NCBI GenBank assembly: GCA_012517935.1
Contig: JAAYUA010000165.1
Span: forward strand, 1-41,367
Reading direction: 5' to 3'
DNA: 41,367 nt
Source of the DNA: Acetobacter sp.
GTDB taxonomy: Bacteria; Pseudomonadota; Alphaproteobacteria; Acetobacterales; Acetobacteraceae
The position numbers and the translations under genes were made by a program. The notes below the pieces were generated by a model that was not told the origin of the DNA, searched no databases, and saw only the letters and a program-made list of their open reading frames with translations. This document shows positions 37,426-41,367 of the stretch, piece after piece (the first letter of the stretch is position 1; each line of letters starts with the position of its first letter).

Positions 37426-38523
37426 ATGAAAATCAACGGCATTCCCTATCGCAGTATCTGGGTTTCTCCCGAAGACAGACATGCCATCTGCATCTTCGAT
37501 CAGACAAAATTCCCTTTTGCGGTCGACATTCTTACGCTTCGCGACAAACACGCCGTAGCAGACGCAATTCTCACCATGAAAACACGCGGGGCTCCTTTGA
37601 TCGGTGCAGCCGGCGCCTGGGGGCTTGCTCTTTCACTCCGCACCGATCCAGGCAATGAGGCCATGGAAGAATCAGCATCCATGCTGGCCGGAACACGTCC
37701 GACTGCGGTTAATCTGCGCTGGGCCATCGACAGGATGCTGGAAAAACTTCGTCCTGTGAAACCGGAAGATCGCTACGAAGCCGCCCGCGCCGAGGCCGCA
37801 CTGATTTGCGATGAAGACGTGCTGCAGAATGAAGCCATAGGTCGGAACGGCTTTGATCTCATTAAGGATATTCTGAAAAATCGTCCGTCTGGAAAACAGA
37901 TTAACATCCTCACCCATTGCAATGCAGGGTGGATCGCAACAGTTGACTGGGGCACCGCCCTTGCCCCGATCTATATGGCCGCCGATTCAGGTGTGAATGT
38001 GCATGTCTGGGTTGACGAAACTCGCCCCCGCAATCAGGGCGCATCGCTCACCGCATGGGAGCTCGGCAAACATGGCGTTCCTCACACAGTCATTGCTGAC
38101 AATGCTGGGGGGCATCTCATGCAACATGGTCTGGTTGATCTGGTGATCGTGGGAACGGATCGCGTGACCAGGACGGGAGATGTCGCCAATAAAATCGGAA
38201 CATACCTCAAGGCTCTGGCAGCAAAAGACAACAATGTTCCCTTCTGGGTCGCCCTTCCCTCCACCACGATTGACTGGAATATCCGTGATGGAATCAAGGA
38301 AATCCCCATAGAGGAACGTTCAGCTTCAGAGGTTTCCCATATCGCAGGCATGGACGCGGATGGGATTTTCCGCACGGTCCGCCTGATGCCCGAAGGCAGC
38401 AAGGCGGCAAATCCGGCATTCGACGTCACTCCAGCCCATCTTGTCACGGGCCTGATCACCGAACGCGGCTGCTGCGCCGCCAGTGAAGAAGGTCTTCTGT
38501 CCCTGTTCCCTGAACGTTCATGA
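37426..38523 (+). CDS. mtnA: S-methyl-5-thioribose-1-phosphate isomerase
   Basis: Isomerises methylthioribose-1-phosphate to methylthioribulose-1-phosphate in the methionine salvage pathway. The 365-residue protein has TRGAPLIGAAGAWGLAL, the catalytic-Cys region NILTHCNAGWIATVDWGTAL, VDETRPRNQGASLTAWEL and the catalytic-Asp region DLVIVGTDRVTRTGDVANKIG. AAGGAG precedes the ATG. No other salvage gene is nearby, so the substrate must come from enzymes elsewhere. The eIF2B-related fold could host other sugar-phosphate isomerases, but the motifs fit MtnA well. Confidence 0.95.
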   Translation: MKINGIPYRSIWVSPEDRHAICIFDQTKFPFAVDILTLRDKHAVADAILTMKTRGAPLIGAAGAWGLALSLRTDPGNEAMEESASMLAGTRPTAVNLRWAIDRMLEKLRPVKPEDRYEAARAEAALICDEDVLQNEAIGRNGFDLIKDILKNRPSGKQINILTHCNAGWIATVDWGTALAPIYMAADSGVNVHVWVDETRPRNQGASLTAWELGKHGVPHTVIADNAGGHLMQHGLVDLVIVGTDRVTRTGDVANKIGTYLKALAAKDNNVPFWVALPSTTIDWNIRDGIKEIPIEERSASEVSHIAGMDADGIFRTVRLMPEGSKAANPAFDVTPAHLVTGLITERGCCAASEEGLLSLFPERS

Positions 38524-38534
38524 CATTTATCAAC

Positions 38535-38564
38535 CTTCTCCGGACAATAACCTGTCCGGAGAAG
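38535..38564 (+). terminator. Hairpin after mtnA
   Basis: CTTCTCCGGACA-ataacc-TGTCCGGAGAAG, 12 perfect base pairs, six-base loop, beginning 11 bases after the stop. No T-run follows, so it would act as a hairpin-only terminator or protect the 3' end. Confidence 0.65.
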
Positions 38565-38739
38565 TTCGCCGTCTCACATTTCGCATTTATGCTTCAGAAA
38601 AGCCGTTTGACCCTGTCGCACTGACCGTTTCCTCTGATACATAATTCATCAAGAACAGGCTGCTCCGCCGGATATTCCAGTCAGGCAGCCTCTCCTGAAG
38701 AAAAGGACGGACCGGGAAAACCGGCCGGGAAACGACAGT

Positions 38740-39648
38740 ATGAAACTTCGGTCTTCTGTCCGTGCGGCAGCTTTTTTCTCGGTCTCTCTCCTCAGCGCCT
38801 GTGCGGACGAGAGCTATTCTTCCAAGCAACCCGCATCGACACCCTCGGCACAATATCGGAACGGCACAGGTCCCCTGATGCAGGACGGGCATGTTCCCGA
38901 CTTTGCGACCCGCAATTTCGTCCCGTTCAATCGTCAGGATGTCGTCGCGATTGCCATGCGCGAATGGCGTCTTTTCGGCATGCCGGTCAATGATGACGAT
39001 CCAAAAGACCGTCCCGAGCCTGAAACCTCAGCCATCAAACCCGAGCGCGCTCCCGGCCTGTGGCAGCGCGTAGGTGAATATTGGTGGATTGGCCAGGATC
39101 CCTATGAAACGGAAGTGTCATGGACAGGCCGACACAATGCAGACGGACAACTGTTCAATTTCGAACATGACGGACGCTTTGCGTGGTCGGCTGCCTTCAT
39201 TTCCTATGTGATGCGCGTTGCGGGCGCAAACCAGCGTTTCCCTTATTCGCCGAATCACGCAACCTATATCAATGCTGCCGCATCGGGCATGTCTTCAGGA
39301 TTGAAAGCCCGAAATCCTGCGGATTACATCCCGAAAAGAGGGGATCTGATCTGCGTTGGACGCGGCAGCAGTCGCAGCGTCACCTATGCACAGCTTCCCA
39401 CTGCACGCGGCTTCCCCGCTCATTGCGGCATCGTTGTCGCCACAGATCAGAACGGCCCTCCATTCGGCCACCAGTTGAGCGTGATTGGCGGCAATATCGA
39501 TGACGCCGTTGCTCTGACCCATATCCCAACCGATTCGCACGGCGCCATTTCAGCACCAGATGGTCAGAGCTATGACTCCCGCTATCCATGGTGTGCGGTT
39601 CTGGAGGTCCTTTACGACGCCAATACTGAACCAGACGCTGGCCGCTGA
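38740..39648 (+). CDS. DUF2272 domain lipoprotein
   Basis: A 302-residue protein with a lipoprotein signal (AAFFSVSLLSAC, C21 lipidated) and a DUF2272 domain from about residue 65: VAIAMREWRLFG, LWQRVGEYWWIG, then FAWSAAFISYVMRVAG with YSPNHATYI, and PKRGDLICVGRG, FPAHCGIVVA, VIGGNIDDAV. The Ser/Cys-His pattern and fold resemble NlpC/P60-like or CHAP-type envelope proteins, but no activity is proven for the family. GGGAA precedes the ATG. It lies 216 bases after mtnA behind a hairpin, so is probably transcribed on its own. Confidence 0.85.
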   Translation: MKLRSSVRAAAFFSVSLLSACADESYSSKQPASTPSAQYRNGTGPLMQDGHVPDFATRNFVPFNRQDVVAIAMREWRLFGMPVNDDDPKDRPEPETSAIKPERAPGLWQRVGEYWWIGQDPYETEVSWTGRHNADGQLFNFEHDGRFAWSAAFISYVMRVAGANQRFPYSPNHATYINAAASGMSSGLKARNPADYIPKRGDLICVGRGSSRSVTYAQLPTARGFPAHCGIVVATDQNGPPFGHQLSVIGGNIDDAVALTHIPTDSHGAISAPDGQSYDSRYPWCAVLEVLYDANTEPDAGR

Positions 39649-39680
39649 ACCTCAGACGCTCCCGCCCCACTATGGCCACG

Positions 39681-39751
39681 CAGGAGGGCTCTTGAGTGGG
39701 AGCCTTTCATTCCGGCGCGTGACGTCCGCCTGACGCATACCAGCCCTCCTG
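39681..39751. repeat. Ten-base inverted repeat in the gene-free region
   Basis: CAGGAGGGCT (39681-39690) and its exact complement AGCCCTCCTG (39742-39751) enclose 51 bases. The length makes chance less likely than for the other palindromes here, but no function can be assigned. Confidence 0.5.
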
Positions 39752-40025
39752 TTCTGGCATTACCGCTCGATTTGTCGAGAAGGCAGGCGAGTGGGCTCCT
39801 TATCACAGAGTTAGATGCATCCTTGTCTGCATTGCTCAGTGAGCAATACTCCTCTCCACATAGAGATACCTGGCCATACCCGCCCCCACAGACGGAAAGC
39901 TGCTGTGACCCCTCAATTCTGCGAATTCGTAATCCGCATGAAGCCAATGACGGAAAGGTCGTGAACATCCCAAATGGGATTGCTCACGCGAATTATCGGC
40001 ATCAACTGGTCCGAACAACATAAAA

Positions 40026-40047
40026 CCGGAAATAAAGAATTTTCCGG
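40026..40047 (-). terminator. Terminator of the second nitronate monooxygenase gene
   Basis: CCGGAAA / TTTCCGG arms around an eight-base loop. On the minus strand, nine bases beyond the stop, the stem is followed by TTTTATG, a standard intrinsic terminator layout. Confidence 0.7.
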
Positions 40048-40056
40048 CTCCTTTAT

Positions 40057-41145
40057 TTATATAGAAAGATTTTTGACCGGAAAAACATTTCCATCACCGG
40101 CTTTATTTAATTCTTTTGCCAGAAGCCGCACCAGCTCTGCTGCGGGAAGCTCACGTGCCAATGCCGCTCCCTGACCGGCCCAACAGGCAGCAAATTCAAA
40201 ATTATCATGCTTTGCCGCAATAGAATTCAGCTGCTTTGCTGCATCATACGCGAATGGATAATCCGCAGTTACAGGTTTCCCTGCTTTTTCACTTTCAGAA
40301 ATCAAACGATTTACAATTCCCCGAGCGGGACGCCCTGAAAACACTGACGTCAAGCGTGTCATACTCACCCTGCTACTCTTCAGGATCGTGCGATAATGAG
40401 CATTTGCAGCTGACTCAGGACACAGAATAAACGCCGTTCCAAGTTGGGCTGCAATGGCCCCAAGATCGAGCGCAGCCTTAATGCCATAACCATCCATGAT
40501 GCCTCCAGCTGCAATGACAGGAAGCCTCGTTTTCCTTACCAACAATCGAACCAGAACAGCCGTGCTCAGGCATTCATCAGGCATATCCGGATCAAACATG
40601 CCTCTATGTCCACCTGCCTCAATTCCTTGCGCTATAATTCCATCAATACCCGCGGCTTCAATCTGGGCCGCCTCTTCAAGGTTGGTCGCAGTTGCCAATG
40701 TTTTGATGCCAGCATCACGCAGTGCTGAAAGTTGATCCGCCGAGGGCAAACCAAAGTGAAAACTCACATAAGCTGGCTTGAGAGAGAGTATTTCCCGAAA
40801 CACATTATCATCATCGAGAAAACTTTTGTAAATTTCATTCAGAAATTTTGGTTCCTCAACGCCAAATTCCTCAAAATAAGGCGCAAGGTAATCAAGCCAC
40901 ATCCTGTCGCGTGACGCATCACGTCTGTCAGACGAATGGCAAAACACATTCACATTAAACGGCTTATCCGTGAGAGAATAAGTTTCCTCAATCATCAGAT
41001 GCACTGCCTCTGCCGTGCTTGCCCCCACACCAAGCGAACCCAGACCGCCTGCATTTGAAACCGCAGCAGCCAATGCGGGCGTAGAAACGCCAGCCATCGG
41101 CGCCTGAATGATCGGCAGGGGGAAATCAAGCAGAGTAGTGCGCAC
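40057..41145 (-). CDS. Nitronate monooxygenase family flavoprotein (second copy)
   Basis: A 362-residue FMN-dependent TIM-barrel enzyme: PLPIIQAPMAGVSTPALAAAVSNAGG at the start (seen in residues 9-34), GIIAQGIEAGGHRGMF with the probable catalytic His, and LPVIAAGGIMDGYGIKAAL followed by GAIAAQLGTAFILCPES for phosphate binding. It is closer to the bacterial class I nitronate monooxygenases than the 18128-19162 paralogue, having the long insertion FCHSSDRRDASRDRMW. GTG 41145 has AGGTGG six bases upstream. It stands alone, with an AT-rich upstream region and its own terminator. The physiological substrate is unknown. Confidence 0.92.
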   Translation of the reverse strand: MRTTLLDFPLPIIQAPMAGVSTPALAAAVSNAGGLGSLGVGASTAEAVHLMIEETYSLTDKPFNVNVFCHSSDRRDASRDRMWLDYLAPYFEEFGVEEPKFLNEIYKSFLDDDNVFREILSLKPAYVSFHFGLPSADQLSALRDAGIKTLATATNLEEAAQIEAAGIDGIIAQGIEAGGHRGMFDPDMPDECLSTAVLVRLLVRKTRLPVIAAGGIMDGYGIKAALDLGAIAAQLGTAFILCPESAANAHYRTILKSSRVSMTRLTSVFSGRPARGIVNRLISESEKAGKPVTADYPFAYDAAKQLNSIAAKHDNFEFAACWAGQGAALARELPAAELVRLLAKELNKAGDGNVFPVKNLSI

Positions 41146-41367
41146 CGTTAACCACCTGACATTCTTTATTCAGTGAATATATTTTGAAATTAATACATAA
41201 AATGCAAATATATAAAGCCAATTTCAATATAAATTCACGTGAAGACAATTATGTGGAAAATTCAACAGGGAACGCACACAGACATCCGCTGACTGTCTCC
41301 ATTGCAGACGGAAGACTATTTTCCAGTATTTACGGCTCCACCACCCTCTCGAAACAACAACGATATC
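41146..41367. other. AT-rich region upstream of the nitronate monooxygenase gene; possible gene start at right edge
   Basis: Bases 41160-41260 are clearly AT-rich and probably hold the promoter of the monooxygenase gene. A GTG at 41253 opens a plus-strand frame that stays open to the window edge (38 codons), but it has no good ribosome site and its product matches nothing I recognise, so no gene is called. Confidence 0.3.

Larger units (their letters stand above)
39649..40056. other. Gene-free region with inverted and direct repeats
   Basis: A 408-base stretch in which no frame looks like a known protein. It holds the long-range inverted repeat CAGGAGGGCT (39681-39690) / AGCCCTCCTG (39742-39751), two GAGTGGG copies (about 39694 and 39789), and complementary GGAGCC/GGCTCC. 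It may be a structured transcript or decayed coding DNA; neither is shown. Confidence 0.4.

Noticed and set aside
39612-39968. Minus-strand frame of 118 codons in the repeat-containing region
   Set aside because: It has no ribosome site, overlaps the end of the DUF2272 gene and shows no recognisable family; I could not support it as a gene or as a transposase remnant.
39836-40021. Possible transposase remnant on the minus strand (61 codons)
   Set aside because: No DDE motif, terminal inverted repeats or target duplication could be seen.
41253-41367. Plus-strand frame starting with GTG and open to the right edge
   Set aside because: Only 38 codons are visible, without a good ribosome site or recognisable sequence; mentioned only as a possibility.

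Overview
The window looks like a chromosomal housekeeping segment of an alphaproteobacterium, most likely an acetic acid bacterium (Acetobacteraceae). Support comes from the moderately GC-rich composition, a CarD-type regulator, an HdaA-like DnaA relative divergent from purMN, a CysN-CysC fusion, a RodZ-like DUF4115 protein, and divergent secA and parvulin genes followed by argJ. The family assignment is inference from gene content; no rRNA is present to confirm it. I see no tRNA, rRNA, CRISPR array, insertion sequence or prophage.

Layout. 1-745 (minus): an NrtR-like regulator running off the left edge. 1085-2636 (plus): beta-carbonic anhydrase and an exported endonuclease/exonuclease/phosphatase-fold protein. 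2641-6730 (minus): a lipoprotein, a YebC-family regulator and SecA. 7012-9898 (plus): parvulin foldase, ArgJ and an RDD membrane protein. 10026-14680 (plus): a compact accessory-looking group of a 2OG-Fe dioxygenase, an MBOAT acyltransferase, an SGNH-like membrane-anchored protein and a probable Tat-exported metallophosphatase. 14682-20423 (minus): lysC, nitronate monooxygenase, rodZ-like, carD and a TPR-glycosyltransferase. 20604-24187: ubiG, then aroC and fabI on minus, then pdxH. 24280-29108 (plus): a universal stress protein and the sulfate assimilation genes cysH, cysD and cysNC. 29320-34491: an OmpR-type two-component pair facing ppk and hdaA. 34766-36471 (plus): purM and purN. 36535-37020 (minus): a histone-H1-like basic protein. 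37426-39648 (plus): mtnA and a DUF2272 lipoprotein. 40057-41145 (minus): a second nitronate monooxygenase.

How they work together. CysD and CysNC activate sulfate to APS/PAPS, and CysH, which carries the iron-sulfur cysteines of APS reductases, reduces it. A near-consensus sigma-70 promoter lies before cysH. PurM and PurN are steps 5 and 3 of IMP synthesis. LysC, AroC and ArgJ feed amino acid synthesis. SecA and the parvulin foldase serve protein export. MBOAT plus SGNH partner is the usual arrangement for O-acylation of an exported glycan or lipid, and is the part of the window whose biology is least certain.

Several starts were moved inward from the longest open frame because of ribosome-binding sites or family-typical N-termini (secA, parvulin, metallophosphatase, lysC, nitronate monooxygenase, ubiG, aroC, pdxH, response regulator, hdaA). 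Stretches without a gene longer than 300 bases are 746-1084, 37021-37425 and 39649-40056; each has its own entry.
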